A stretch of DNA of 64,000 bases from NCBI GenBank assembly GCA_900542005.1, contig UQLW01000002.1:1-64000 (forward strand). The letters run 5' to 3'. The stretch's first letter is position 1. Every line of letters begins with the position of its first letter. Source of the DNA: an uncultured Eubacteriales bacterium. GTDB taxonomy: Bacteria; Bacillota; Clostridia; Christensenellales; UMGS416. The notes beneath the pieces were generated by a model. It ran no database searches. It was not told where the DNA came from and saw only the letters and a list, made by a program, of their open reading frames with translations. A program made the position numbers and the translations under genes. This document shows positions 24,899-33,602 of the stretch, one piece after another.

Positions 24899-26551
24899 TT
24901 ACCGGAATTGTGTAATGCTGCCATCCAGCGTACCTAGAACTTCCGGATCCTGGTAACTCTCCAGGGTGCCTTCAATGGTTAGGGTGCAGTTTTTCTCCAC
25001 ACGGATCTTAGCGTACATATTCAGGCTCACGCATTTCCCGTAAGGAATGGTTAAATCCTCATCAATGGAGATCACACTGTACGGCCCTTCTCCCGGCGTG
25101 AACATATATTCATTCACGCCATTCTCCTTAGCGAAGGCTCTTTTTAAGTCCTTCACTGCCGTGGACGTATTCATATAACAGCGCGTCTTTGTAGCCCGCC
25201 CCCTAATCATGTTACCAAACTCAATATCCGGATTAAATAGCATCACATGGCAAAATTCTCCGTCTCCCAGGATCAGCGTGCCTTTGTTGGATAGCTGCCC
25301 ATATATCGTCGTAGTGTTATTAAGGAGTGTGAGCGACGCGCCTTCCTCAATAATTAAGTGCTGATCTTCGGCAATACCGACACTTCGCTCCATCAGGTCG
25401 ACCGTTACATCACCCGTCACAATGATCGTATCCTGTTCCTTTGCAGCCTTTTCAAAGCTCTCTGCATCCACCGCGATGCCCCTTTGGTCCTCAGGCTTCA
25501 TACCAAAGGGATCTTTCCCTTTGAACCCATCGAATTCTGCCGGCGGATGGCCGCCGCCCCATTGATAAAGCAAACCATCTTCGCCCAATGCCACAATCGT
25601 GTATTTGTCCATCGCCACTTCCGCAATGGGGGGCAATCCCTCCGGCACATCTACAATGGATCGCCCTGTTTCGTGCGTCAAATAGTTACCCCATACATAC
25701 AGCTTACCGGTCTCATCGATAGCCGCCAGGTTTTCCATGCTTCCGAACAGGCGGCTCGCCTGGGTCAAACCGGTCTCCTGCTTTTTCTTATAGCGTATCA
25801 TGCCGGAGAGGCGGGTAACATCACCATGAATTTCGCCTGTATTGTCCAAAATAGCTATGCCTGTCCCCGTTTCAGCTGCCATCACCGCATGCTCAATATC
25901 TGGAGCCTCCTGCTCAAGCACACCCCAGATATAAGCCTTTCCTTCTCCATCAATGGCCACTGTGGTATAGGTGCCATTATAGATCTTTTTAATGTCGCCC
26001 ATATCTTCCGGTATGTATTCCTGGCTTCCCTGGTTCACTCCACCCCATTTGCAGACGCTGCCATCTGCCTTAAGGGCTGTCGTCTGATAGCCATGGGCTG
26101 TCGCGTCAATATATTGGCCTCCATCCGCCACAAAGCCCAGCTCTCCATATTCATCTGCACCCCATCCATGCAGCTTTCCCTCTGCATCCAGCGCTACCAC
26201 ATGCCGGTACCCGATCCCCAGTGCCGTCACCGGCGGCAAATCCTCTGGTATTTCCGTCCTCCCATAGGAATCGCTGCCCCAAAGATATACGCCGCCCTGG
26301 CTGTCAATCGCGCCAAATAGCCCTGGCCCCGCTACAACCTTCACGATTGATTTGCTGGGCTCACGAGCGGAGCTTGTTGTAGTTTGCTTTTCTGCTGTTG
26401 TCGCCGTAACCGTTGTAGTCATCGTAGTTGTGGGGACTGTTGTCGTGGTGCCCGCTGTCGTTGCCGCGGTTGTCTGCGCTTGCGGTGGCGCGCAGGCTGT
26501 CAGGAGCAGTCCCGGCAGCAGCATAGCTGCCAGCATCATCCTCTTTTTCAT
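24899..26551 (-). CDS. Lipoprotein with RCC1-like beta-propeller repeats
   Basis: 550 aa. Lipobox LTAC, then a ~45-residue Thr-rich linker (TTTVPTTTMTTTVTATT style). Residues ~65-340 have repeats like AIDSQGGVYLWGSDSYGRTEIPE, ALDAEGKLHGWGADEYGELG and AIDETGKLYVWGNY, the RCC1/BNR-type seven-blade propeller. The last ~180 residues have short beta repeats (TIIVTGDVTV, LTLLNNTTTIYGQLSNKGTL), suggesting a beta-helix. Surface-displayed; partner unknown. Its base composition is clearly less GC-rich than the neighbours, so transfer is possible. Start 26551: GGAGG 7 nt upstream. Confidence 0.78.
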   Translation of the reverse strand: MKKRMMLAAMLLPGLLLTACAPPQAQTTAATTAGTTTTVPTTTMTTTVTATTAEKQTTTSSAREPSKSIVKVVAGPGLFGAIDSQGGVYLWGSDSYGRTEIPEDLPPVTALGIGYRHVVALDAEGKLHGWGADEYGELGFVADGGQYIDATAHGYQTTALKADGSVCKWGGVNQGSQEYIPEDMGDIKKIYNGTYTTVAIDGEGKAYIWGVLEQEAPDIEHAVMAAETGTGIAILDNTGEIHGDVTRLSGMIRYKKKQETGLTQASRLFGSMENLAAIDETGKLYVWGNYLTHETGRSIVDVPEGLPPIAEVAMDKYTIVALGEDGLLYQWGGGHPPAEFDGFKGKDPFGMKPEDQRGIAVDAESFEKAAKEQDTIIVTGDVTVDLMERSVGIAEDQHLIIEEGASLTLLNNTTTIYGQLSNKGTLILGDGEFCHVMLFNPDIEFGNMIRGRATKTRCYMNTSTAVKDLKRAFAKENGVNEYMFTPGEGPYSVISIDEDLTIPYGKCVSLNMYAKIRVEKNCTLTIEGTLESYQDPEVLGTLDGSITQFR

Positions 26552-26583
26552 ATCCTCGCCTCCCATATGTGACTCCCATTTTC

Positions 26584-26612
26584 AGTATAAATGATGGCTT
26601 GTTTCATCTCAA
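26584..26612 (-). promoter_or_regulatory. Promoter of the RCC1-repeat lipoprotein
   Basis: TTGAGA (26607-26612), 17 nt, TATACT (26584-26589) on the minus strand. Confidence 0.75.
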
Positions 26613-26641
26613 TCCCCCTAATGATAAATTGATACAGATAT

Positions 26642-26681
26642 AAAAAAGCTGCCGGGAATTCGTAATATATCCTGGCAGCTT
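26642..26681 (-). terminator. Terminator of the pepF operon
   Basis: AAGCTGCCGGGA (26646-26657) with TCCTGGCAGCTT (26670-26681), one G-U pair, then a U-tract. CGTAATATAT occurs in the loop and again just outside, a 10-nt direct repeat. Confidence 0.8.
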
Positions 26682-26741
26682 CGTAATATATAATCCATAT
26701 TTTGTTATAGTCTTCCGCCCAAACGGCGGCGCTTGCGCCCT

Positions 26742-28544
26742 TTACGCCTTCATCAGCGCTTCCATCTCGCTCACCAGCGAGTCAAAGAGCTTCAGCGCCC
26801 CGGCCACGGTTTCCGGGCGGGTCAGGTCAATGCCTGCATCCTTGAGGATATCCAGGGGGAAACGGCTGCCGCCGCTGGAAAGGAAGGCCAGATACCGGTC
26901 CCGTCCCTCGGGGCCGGAGAGCACCAGCTGGGACAGGGCGATGGCCGTCGCAAATCCGGTGGCATATTTATAGACATAGAAGGCTTCATAGAAGTGGGGG
27001 ATACGCGCCCATTCCATGGTAATCTCCTCATCCACCACCATATCGGGCCCGTAATAGCGCTCGTTGAGCGACCGGTAAATCGCCTGATAGGCTTCGCAGG
27101 TCAGCGCCTCGCCCTGCTCCTGCCGCCGGTGGATGATGGCCTCGAACTCGGCAAACATCACCTGGCGGAATACGGTGGTCCGGAATTGCTCTAAGAAATA
27201 ATTGATCAGGAATTTCCGTTCCGCCTTGTCCTGGGTTTTTCCCAGCAGATGCTGCATGAACAGCGCCTCGTTGCAGGTAGAGGCTACTTCGGCCAGCAGC
27301 ATCGGATAAGAGGCGTTGTTGTAGTCCTGGCACCTGTTGCTGTAAAAGCTGTGCATGGCATGTCCCAGCTCATGGGCCAGTGTAAAGGCTGAATCCACCG
27401 TGCCGGCATAATTCATAAGCACATAGGGGTGCACGCCCCAGCAGCCCCAGCTATAGGCCCCGGAGGCCTTCCCCTTATTTTCATACACGTCCACCCAACG
27501 GCTTTCCAGGCCCTGCGCCAGCGCCCCGGTATAGGCCTCGCCCAGCGGCGCCAGCGCCTCAACCACGGCGGCCTTGGCCTCGTCATAGCCCATGGGCATA
27601 TTTCCCTCGGTTACGATGGGCGTATACAGATCGTACATGTGCAGCTCGTCCACACCCAGCGCCCTTTTGCGCAGCGCCATATAGCGGTACATGGAGGGGA
27701 GCGCGTCATGGATGGCCTCAATCAGCGCGTCATATACGGCCACCGGCACGTTATCCCCATAGAGGCTGGCCTCCAGGCTGGAGGAAAAGCCCCTGGCCCT
27801 GGCGGAAAACACATCGCCCTTGACCGATGCGGTCAGGGTCGCGGCCAGGGTATTTTTAAGCGCCGTATAGCTTCCATAGTAGCTTTTGAATACCTTTTCG
27901 CGCACCTGCCGGTCAGCGCTTTCCATCAGGGGGATGAACCGGCCGGAGGAGATTTCAATGGTACGGCCGTCCTCCAGCACGGCCGGGGCGAACTGCATAT
28001 CCGCATCCTGCAGCATGGTATGGATGGTATCTGGGCCGCTGAGCACCTCGCCGCACATGGCCAGCAGGCGCTCCTGCTCCGGGCTCAGGATATGCCCCTG
28101 CATATGCAGCACCTGGGCAAAATACTGCCGGTAGGTCGCCAGCCGCGGCTCCTGGGCCAGCCATTGGCCGACCGTTTCCCCGCCCAGGGCCAGCACCTGG
28201 GGCGTAAAGTAGCTGGCCGCTGCCTCCAGCTCCACCAGCAGCGCATAGGCGCGGTCAGCCATGGCCTGGTACTGGGCGACGCCGTTATCTTCATCCCGGT
28301 GCATCCGGGCATAGACATAGAGCCGCTCGGCCGCCAGCGACAGCCTGCTGCGCAGATCCAGCGCGTCCGCCAGCGTGGCCGCGCCCTCGCCCAGCCGGCC
28401 TTCATAGGCGGCTATCTGGGGCAGTCCGGCCTTAAGCTGTGCGAAATCCGCCTCCCAGGCCTCTGTCCCCGGCACCATATCCTCCAGGTTCCACAGGTAA
28501 GCCGGATCCATCTGGCTGCGCGCTTTTACTTTTTCCTGCTTCAT
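26742..28544 (-). CDS. pepF: Oligoendopeptidase F (M3 family)
   Basis: 600 aa. Zinc metallopeptidase of the M3B family cutting oligopeptides in the cytoplasm. Active site HELGHAMHSF at ~386-395; further conserved blocks are YSWGCWGVHPYVLMNY, EVASTCNEALF, and ARIPHFYEAFYVYKYATGFA near the C-terminus. Complete. AGGAG lies 6 nt before the ATG. Last gene of a three-gene unit with the stress protein and the membrane protein. Confidence 0.95.
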   Translation of the reverse strand: MKQEKVKARSQMDPAYLWNLEDMVPGTEAWEADFAQLKAGLPQIAAYEGRLGEGAATLADALDLRSRLSLAAERLYVYARMHRDEDNGVAQYQAMADRAYALLVELEAAASYFTPQVLALGGETVGQWLAQEPRLATYRQYFAQVLHMQGHILSPEQERLLAMCGEVLSGPDTIHTMLQDADMQFAPAVLEDGRTIEISSGRFIPLMESADRQVREKVFKSYYGSYTALKNTLAATLTASVKGDVFSARARGFSSSLEASLYGDNVPVAVYDALIEAIHDALPSMYRYMALRKRALGVDELHMYDLYTPIVTEGNMPMGYDEAKAAVVEALAPLGEAYTGALAQGLESRWVDVYENKGKASGAYSWGCWGVHPYVLMNYAGTVDSAFTLAHELGHAMHSFYSNRCQDYNNASYPMLLAEVASTCNEALFMQHLLGKTQDKAERKFLINYFLEQFRTTVFRQVMFAEFEAIIHRRQEQGEALTCEAYQAIYRSLNERYYGPDMVVDEEITMEWARIPHFYEAFYVYKYATGFATAIALSQLVLSGPEGRDRYLAFLSSGGSRFPLDILKDAGIDLTRPETVAGALKLFDSLVSEMEALMKA

Positions 28545-28553
28545 CTTTTGCTC

Positions 28554-28937
28554 CTATCCTTTGTATTCTTCCATGTGAAAATCCACCTGGGGCAGCTGCT
28601 GCTTCAGCTCCCGCAGCATGCTCCTAGGCTTTCCGGAGCTTCCCAGCACCATGCATCCCACCGCGTGCTCCCGCGCGTATTCCGCCAGCGTTCCGGCCAC
28701 ATCCTCGCTCCGCAGCATCTGCATGGCCGCCCCGTACTGCTTGGCTATGGTGAACAAGTAATCCAAGGCCTCGCCCTCCTGGGGATTGCCCAATATATTC
28801 TCCCCAAAGGGCGCGACATGCACCACCATAAGGCCCTTTTCCCCTTCCCGCGCCAACTGGGCCCCGGCGCGGATCAGTTGCTCGCAGGCTTTCTGCCGCG
28901 TTACGCAAACCAACACCTGATCGGCGGACTCATTCAA
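28554..28937 (-). CDS. Universal stress protein A-like protein
   Basis: 127 aa. Rossmann-like UspA fold: VLVCVTRQKACEQLIRAGAQLA at the start, GEKGLMVVHVAP, and ATP-binding VLGSSGKPRSM near residue 99 (a variant of G-2x-G-9x-GS). It resembles the Usp domain of KdpD more than free UspA. The frame opens with TTG at 28937 (AAGGAAG 9 nt upstream). It overlaps the upstream gene by 8 nt; no in-frame ATG fits. Confidence 0.75.
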   Translation of the reverse strand: MNESADQVLVCVTRQKACEQLIRAGAQLAREGEKGLMVVHVAPFGENILGNPQEGEALDYLFTIAKQYGAAMQMLRSEDVAGTLAEYAREHAVGCMVLGSSGKPRSMLRELKQQLPQVDFHMEEYKG

Positions 28938-29406
28938 GGACTTCCACTTCCTTTATAATGTTGTCAAACAGGGTAAGGCGAACCTGCTGACCCACCTGAA
29001 CCGGAACCTCGCCTTTCAGCACGTCAAAGAACACGCTGCGCTCATAGCCCTCCGGCCGCTCCGGGTCCTCGGCCTTCAGCTGGATCGGGATAAAGCTGCT
29101 GCCGTCCCGGGAAATGCGCGCGCCGTCCACGGCCATAACCGTGCCCTCGGCGAAGCGGTCCCTGCCGCCGAGGATATCCCGCACCAGATGCCGGTAGCAG
29201 TGGATCCGGTAGCCCACGGCATACCACCCCACGGTACCGGTGATCGCCATCAGCACCGCGCCGGCATAGCCCAGCGGGGCGATGCGCCAGATCAGCGCCG
29301 CGGCGCACATCAGTACAGGCACAATCCAGATCAACGCCATATTGCGGTAAAACCGGTTCAAAAGGCGTGTCAGGCTCTCCAGGTTCTCTTGCTGATAGTA
29401 CATCAT
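28930..29406 (-). CDS. Membrane protein of unknown function
   Basis: 158 aa. A short N-terminal helix (ESLTRLLNRFYRNMAL) is followed by two membrane helices (~24-42 and ~48-66). The soluble C-terminal domain is small and mostly beta (FAEGTVMAVDGARISRD, PVQVGQQVRLTLFDNIIKEVEVLE), perhaps an OB- or SH3-like fold. I do not recognise the family. AGGAGG precedes the ATG, and a strong promoter lies upstream. First gene of the unit with the Usp protein and PepF. Confidence 0.7.
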   Translation of the reverse strand: MMYYQQENLESLTRLLNRFYRNMALIWIVPVLMCAAALIWRIAPLGYAGAVLMAITGTVGWYAVGYRIHCYRHLVRDILGGRDRFAEGTVMAVDGARISRDGSSFIPIQLKAEDPERPEGYERSVFFDVLKGEVPVQVGQQVRLTLFDNIIKEVEVLE

Positions 29407-29457
29407 ATTCTCCTCCTGCCGGCCTTATATCCGGGCATGATCATTGATTTTTCTTTT

Positions 29458-29487
29458 AGTATAAGCCCTGCTGCCCGCCGCCGTCAA
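29458..29487 (-). promoter_or_regulatory. Promoter of the membrane protein-Usp-pepF unit
   Basis: TTGACG (29482-29487), 18 nt, TATACT (29458-29463) on the minus strand. Confidence 0.75.
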
Positions 29488-29531
29488 TCGCATACGCGGC
29501 GCGCCCGCTGCAAATGCCCGGCCGCGCACTG

Positions 29532-29560
29532 CAAAAAAAGGGAGGCTTCCACAGCCTCCC
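29532..29560 (-). terminator. Terminator of the hydrolase-murF-ddl-icd operon
   Basis: GGGAGGCT (29540-29547) with AGCCTCCC (29553-29560) and seven A on the plus side, giving a U-tract. Confidence 0.9.
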
Positions 29561-29591
29561 TCCATATCCCAGACCCCCGCGGGTTGCGAAT

Positions 29592-30791
29592 CTATTGCAG
29601 CCGCGCGGCAATCGCCTTGATGAATTCCTCGCTGGTCACCGCTTTGGCCTCCACGCCCACGCTGATGCCCGCCAGATCGCCGGTCATGGTGCCCGCCTCG
29701 ATGGTATCCAGGGTGGCCTTTTCCAGCCGCCCTGCAAAGGCAGTCAGCTCGGGGATGCCGTCCAGCTCGCCCCGCTTGGCCAGCGCCTGGCTCCAGGCAA
29801 AGATGGTGGCTACCGGATTGGTGGAGGTCTTTTCCCCCTTCAGGTAGCGGTAATAGTGCCGTGTCACCGTGCCATGGGCCGCCTCGTATTCATAATAGCC
29901 CTCCGGTGAAACCAGCACGCTGGTCATCATCGAAAGGGAGCCGAAGGCCGTAGCCAGCATATCGCTCATCACGTCGCCGTCATAATTCTTGCAGGCCCAA
30001 ACCATGCCGCCCTTGGAGCGGATCACGCGGGCCACCGCGTCGTCAATGAGGGTGTAGAAGTATTCGATGCCTGCCTTTTCAAAGCGCTCCTTATATTCAG
30101 CGTCGTAGATCGCCTGGAAAACATCCTTAAACCGGTGATCGTATGTCTTGGAGATGGTATCCTTGGTGGAAAACCAAAGGTCCTCGCCCCGGGAGAGGGC
30201 AAACTCAAAGCAGGAACGGGCGAAGGAGGCGATGGAGGCCTCGGTATTGTGCACACCCTGGACGATGCCCGCGCCGTCAAATTCGTGGATCACCTGGCTG
30301 TCCACCACCTGGCCGTCCTTTTCAATCACCAGCCGGGCAACGGAGCCCGCCGGGGCCGTCGCCTCCACGTTCTTATAGATGTCGCCATAGGCATGGCGGG
30401 CGATGGTGATGGGCTTTTCCCAGCAGCTCACCAGCGGCTTGACGTTCTTCACCATGATGGGCGCGCGGAACACCGTGCCGTCCAGCAGCGCGCGGATGGT
30501 GCCGTTGGGCGATTTCCACATCTTCTTGAGCTTATATTCCTCCACCCGCTGGGCGTTGGGGGTGATGGTGGCGCACTTGACCGCCACGCCGTATTTCTTG
30601 GTGGCCATGGCGGCGTCCACCGTCACCTGGTCATCGGTAGCGTCGCGGTTGGGCAGCCCCAGGTCGTAATACTCGCTCTTGAGCTCCACAAAGGGCTCGA
30701 TCAGCTGGTCCTTAATCATCTTCCAGAGCACGCGGGTCATTTCGTCGCCGTCCATCTCCACCAGCGGCGTTTTCATTGGTATGCGGTTCAT
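29592..30791 (-). CDS. icd: NADP-dependent isocitrate dehydrogenase
   Basis: 399 aa. Oxidative decarboxylation of isocitrate to 2-oxoglutarate. It is of the eukaryote-like homodimeric (IDP1/type II) subfamily: VEMDGDEMTRVLWKMIKD at the start, SPNGTIRALLDGTVFRAPI (substrate loop), YDGDVMSDMLATAFGSL, and EAAHGTVTRHYYRY, whose R/H residues favour NADP. Supplies 2-oxoglutarate for glutamate. It lies 27 nt after ddl with AGGAG, and so ends a cell-wall operon. Confidence 0.95.
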   Translation of the reverse strand: MNRIPMKTPLVEMDGDEMTRVLWKMIKDQLIEPFVELKSEYYDLGLPNRDATDDQVTVDAAMATKKYGVAVKCATITPNAQRVEEYKLKKMWKSPNGTIRALLDGTVFRAPIMVKNVKPLVSCWEKPITIARHAYGDIYKNVEATAPAGSVARLVIEKDGQVVDSQVIHEFDGAGIVQGVHNTEASIASFARSCFEFALSRGEDLWFSTKDTISKTYDHRFKDVFQAIYDAEYKERFEKAGIEYFYTLIDDAVARVIRSKGGMVWACKNYDGDVMSDMLATAFGSLSMMTSVLVSPEGYYEYEAAHGTVTRHYYRYLKGEKTSTNPVATIFAWSQALAKRGELDGIPELTAFAGRLEKATLDTIEAGTMTGDLAGISVGVEAKAVTSEEFIKAIAARLQ

Positions 30792-30818
30792 CGGCTCATC
30801 CTCTCCTTTTGTAAGCTT

Positions 30819-32003
30819 TTATCCCTTGGCGCCCTTCGCGCCTCCCGAAACCTTATCCAGGATGCTGGAGGTAAAGGCGTAATGGTTCTTATGCTTTTCA
30901 GCCTGGGCCTTCAGGGCCTGGTCAATGATCCGGTCGATCATCTCCCGGAAGGAAACCCCCTTGGGCTCCCACAGGTAGAAGGCAAAGGAGCCGGGAATCG
31001 TGTTGATCTCGTTGACATAGAGCTCGCCGGTCTCCTTCTCGATCATATAGTCGATGCGCACCACGCCCTTGGAGTCCAGCACCCGGAAGATATCGGCGGT
31101 CATCTGCTGGATGCGGGTGGTCATCTCCTCTGAAAGGGGGGCCGGCACAATGCGGGAAAGGCTCTTCATGCCCTTGCTGCCCTTGCCGCCCCGCAGGTAT
31201 TTCTCGTCATAGCTCAGGAATTCCTCCCAGGTCACCGGCTGCTCGCACAGGGAAACCTCCACCTCGTCGCCGAAGCCCATGGCTGAGCAGTTGATCTCCA
31301 CGCAGTCGATCCCCCGCTCCACCAGCACGCGGCGGTCATAATGATAGGCCACCTCCATGGCCTCCCGCAGGCTCTCGCGCCCTGTGGCCTTGGAAATGCC
31401 GATGGAGGAGCCCAGGTTGGCCGGCTTCACAAAGAGGGGATACTCCGGCAGCGCCGCCTCGATGGCGTCCAGGATCCCGTCGGGATCGGCATGATACTGG
31501 CCCCGTTCGGCATAGTAGCAATCCAGGACCGGAAAGCCCGCACCCTTGAAGAGAAGGCGCATGGCGATCTTATCCATACCCACCGCGGAGCCCATCACGC
31601 CCACGCTGGTATAGGGCACATCGGCCAGCTCCAGCAGGCCCTGCAGCGTGCCGTCCTCGCCGTTCATGCCATGCATGGCCGGCAGGGCCACGTCGATGGT
31701 CACCAACGGCTCCCGCCTGCGCGCCCCCAAAAGACCCGTCTTGAGCTGCACGGGGTACAGCGCGCCGCCGGTCCCATTGGCCTCCATATAGACGGCGGTA
31801 ACCTCCTCGGGCTTAAAAGCCTTGAAAAAGGCCACGTCCATCAGCTTCTCCCCGGTGTACCACTGGCCTTTAGGGTCGATATAGACGGGGATCAGGTTAT
31901 ATTTCGCCTTATCGGCGTTCTCCATCACCTGATGGGCGCTGATGATGGAGACATCGTGCTCGCAGCTTCGTCCGCCAAAGATGACGGCCACATTTTTCTT
32001 CAT
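30819..32003 (-). CDS. ddl: D-alanine--D-alanine ligase
   Basis: 394 aa. ATP-grasp enzyme that makes the D-Ala-D-Ala dipeptide. Motifs: FGGRSCEHDVSIISA, HGMNGEDGTLQGLLE, FVKPANLGSSIGISK, YVNEINTIPGSF with the Mg-binding E/N. Longer than the minimal ~310-aa enzymes, similar to Ddl forms of 360-400 aa. Located between murF and icd; AGGAGG lies 5 nt before the ATG and murF ends 10 nt earlier. The residue set for D-Ala versus D-lactate specificity was not assigned. Confidence 0.95.
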   Translation of the reverse strand: MKKNVAVIFGGRSCEHDVSIISAHQVMENADKAKYNLIPVYIDPKGQWYTGEKLMDVAFFKAFKPEEVTAVYMEANGTGGALYPVQLKTGLLGARRREPLVTIDVALPAMHGMNGEDGTLQGLLELADVPYTSVGVMGSAVGMDKIAMRLLFKGAGFPVLDCYYAERGQYHADPDGILDAIEAALPEYPLFVKPANLGSSIGISKATGRESLREAMEVAYHYDRRVLVERGIDCVEINCSAMGFGDEVEVSLCEQPVTWEEFLSYDEKYLRGGKGSKGMKSLSRIVPAPLSEEMTTRIQQMTADIFRVLDSKGVVRIDYMIEKETGELYVNEINTIPGSFAFYLWEPKGVSFREMIDRIIDQALKAQAEKHKNHYAFTSSILDKVSGGAKGAKG

Positions 32004-32012
32004 GCTGTCCTC

Positions 32013-33602
32013 CTACATTTCATAGTGGTCCGGAAGGTCGTTCTCAAAGAGCACCACGTCGCCCGCCTGGGTCAGGTGCCCCAGGGCGGCGCTGGCCTGG
32101 GCCAGCGTGCGGGTGATGATGATGTTGTCCTTGTCAAAGCCCGCCTCCAGCAGGCCCTTTTCCAGGGCCCGGGCGTTGCGGGCTACCAGGATGGCCACGG
32201 TCGCCACCGGCGCCATGGCGCGCCCGAAGGCCTCGTTCTCCTCGGCCTCCCGTTCGCCCAGCTCCACCAGCCCCGGCGTCACCACAATGCGCCGCCCGGG
32301 GAAGGTGTCGATCACCTCCAGGGCCGCCCTGGCCCCGGCGGGGTTGGAGTTAAAGGCGTCGTCGATGACCGTTACGCCGTTCTGGGTGGGGATGATCTCC
32401 AGCCGGTGCTCCACCGGCGTCAGCTTGGCGATACCGGCGGCGATCTCGTCCATGGTCAGCCCCAGCCGCCGGGCCAGGGCCGCGCAGCCCAGGATGTTCT
32501 GGATGTTATGCTTGCCCAGCAGGCGGGTGGTGCACTCGCGCGCCTCGCCGCCGGCGTCGATAAGGGTGAAGGTGCAGCCCTGGCTGCCCACCCGCAGGTC
32601 CCGGGCCGTCATGGCCAGGTTTTCGCCGGAAAAGCCAAAGAGCGCCGCCGGGACACGGCTGGTCCTGGCATACAGCTCCCGGCATATCTCGTTATCCGAG
32701 GGGAAGAAGGCCATCCCCTCCGGCGGCAGGGCTTCCACCAGCTCATACTTGGTCGCCGCCACCCGCTCGATGGTGTGGAAGGTTTCCAGGTGCTGGGGGC
32801 CTACCGATGTAATCAATCCATAGGTGGGCCGTACCAAACGGCACATCTCGGCGATATCCCCCACATGCCGCGCCCCCATCTCCGCCACGAACACCTGGGT
32901 TTTTTCCTCCAGCTGCCCGCGGATCACCCGGGTAACGCCCATGGGCGTGTTATAGCTGGCCGGGGTAATCAGCGTGTTATACCGCTCCGACAGCAGCGTG
33001 CCCAGGATCACCTTGGAGGATGTCTTGCCATAGCTGCCGGTTATGCCGATCTTGATGACGTCCTCCCGGGCGGCCAGCCTGCGGGCGGCGTCGTGGTAAT
33101 ACCAGGCCTTGAAGGCGTTCTCCACCGGCAGGGCCAGAAGCCCGCCCAGCAGCACCCAGGCCGGCAGCAGCAGTACGCCCGCCGTCTGGCCCAGGGCCAG
33201 CCGGATGGCGCCGCCGGGCAGCAGCAGCACCAACGCGGCCAGCGCCAGCTCCACCAGCGCCAGCGCGCCATAGAGCCGCTTGACCCGGGCCGTAAAAACC
33301 AGCGGCTTCTTGGCCGGCTGCTTTCGCCAGGCCCGGAAGCTCAAAGCGCCCGCCAAAGCCGAGCAGCCTGCCGTAATCAGGTAGGCCGCCCAAGCCGGCA
33401 GGCCCAGCCCCGCCGCCAGCACGCCCAGCGCCATGGGCAGCGCCCAGGGGATCAATAGCCGCCCATAGAGCGCCCCGGCATTCTGGCGTACCGAGCGGAT
33501 ATACCCCGGCGCCTGATAGCTTTCCAGCTGATAGATATGCACCAGCGGCCCCATCAGCAGAAGATGGGGCAGCAACACCAGCGCAGAAAGAAGATACTCC
33601 AT
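32013..33602 (-). CDS. murF: MurF-type Mur ligase with N-terminal membrane domain
   Basis: 529 aa. The last ~370 residues are a Mur ligase: P-loop ITGSYGKTSSK, VAEMGARHVGDIAEM, central NPAGARAALE and VTPGLVELG. The neighbouring ddl makes its dipeptide substrate, so MurF (UDP-MurNAc-tripeptide + D-Ala-D-Ala) is the most likely activity. The N-terminal ~150 residues hold four to five hydrophobic helices, unlike classical MurF, and anchor the enzyme in the membrane. GGAGGG precedes the ATG, which overlaps the hydrolase stop (TAATG). A related amide-ligase role cannot be excluded. Confidence 0.85.
   Translation of the reverse strand: MEYLLSALVLLPHLLLMGPLVHIYQLESYQAPGYIRSVRQNAGALYGRLLIPWALPMALGVLAAGLGLPAWAAYLITAGCSALAGALSFRAWRKQPAKKPLVFTARVKRLYGALALVELALAALVLLLPGGAIRLALGQTAGVLLLPAWVLLGGLLALPVENAFKAWYYHDAARRLAAREDVIKIGITGSYGKTSSKVILGTLLSERYNTLITPASYNTPMGVTRVIRGQLEEKTQVFVAEMGARHVGDIAEMCRLVRPTYGLITSVGPQHLETFHTIERVAATKYELVEALPPEGMAFFPSDNEICRELYARTSRVPAALFGFSGENLAMTARDLRVGSQGCTFTLIDAGGEARECTTRLLGKHNIQNILGCAALARRLGLTMDEIAAGIAKLTPVEHRLEIIPTQNGVTVIDDAFNSNPAGARAALEVIDTFPGRRIVVTPGLVELGEREAEENEAFGRAMAPVATVAILVARNARALEKGLLEAGFDKDNIIITRTLAQASAALGHLTQAGDVVLFENDLPDHYEM

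Noticed and set aside
31341..33458. 705-codon plus-strand frame opposite ddl and murF
   Set aside because: Antisense shadow; ddl and murF motifs are decisive for the minus strand.
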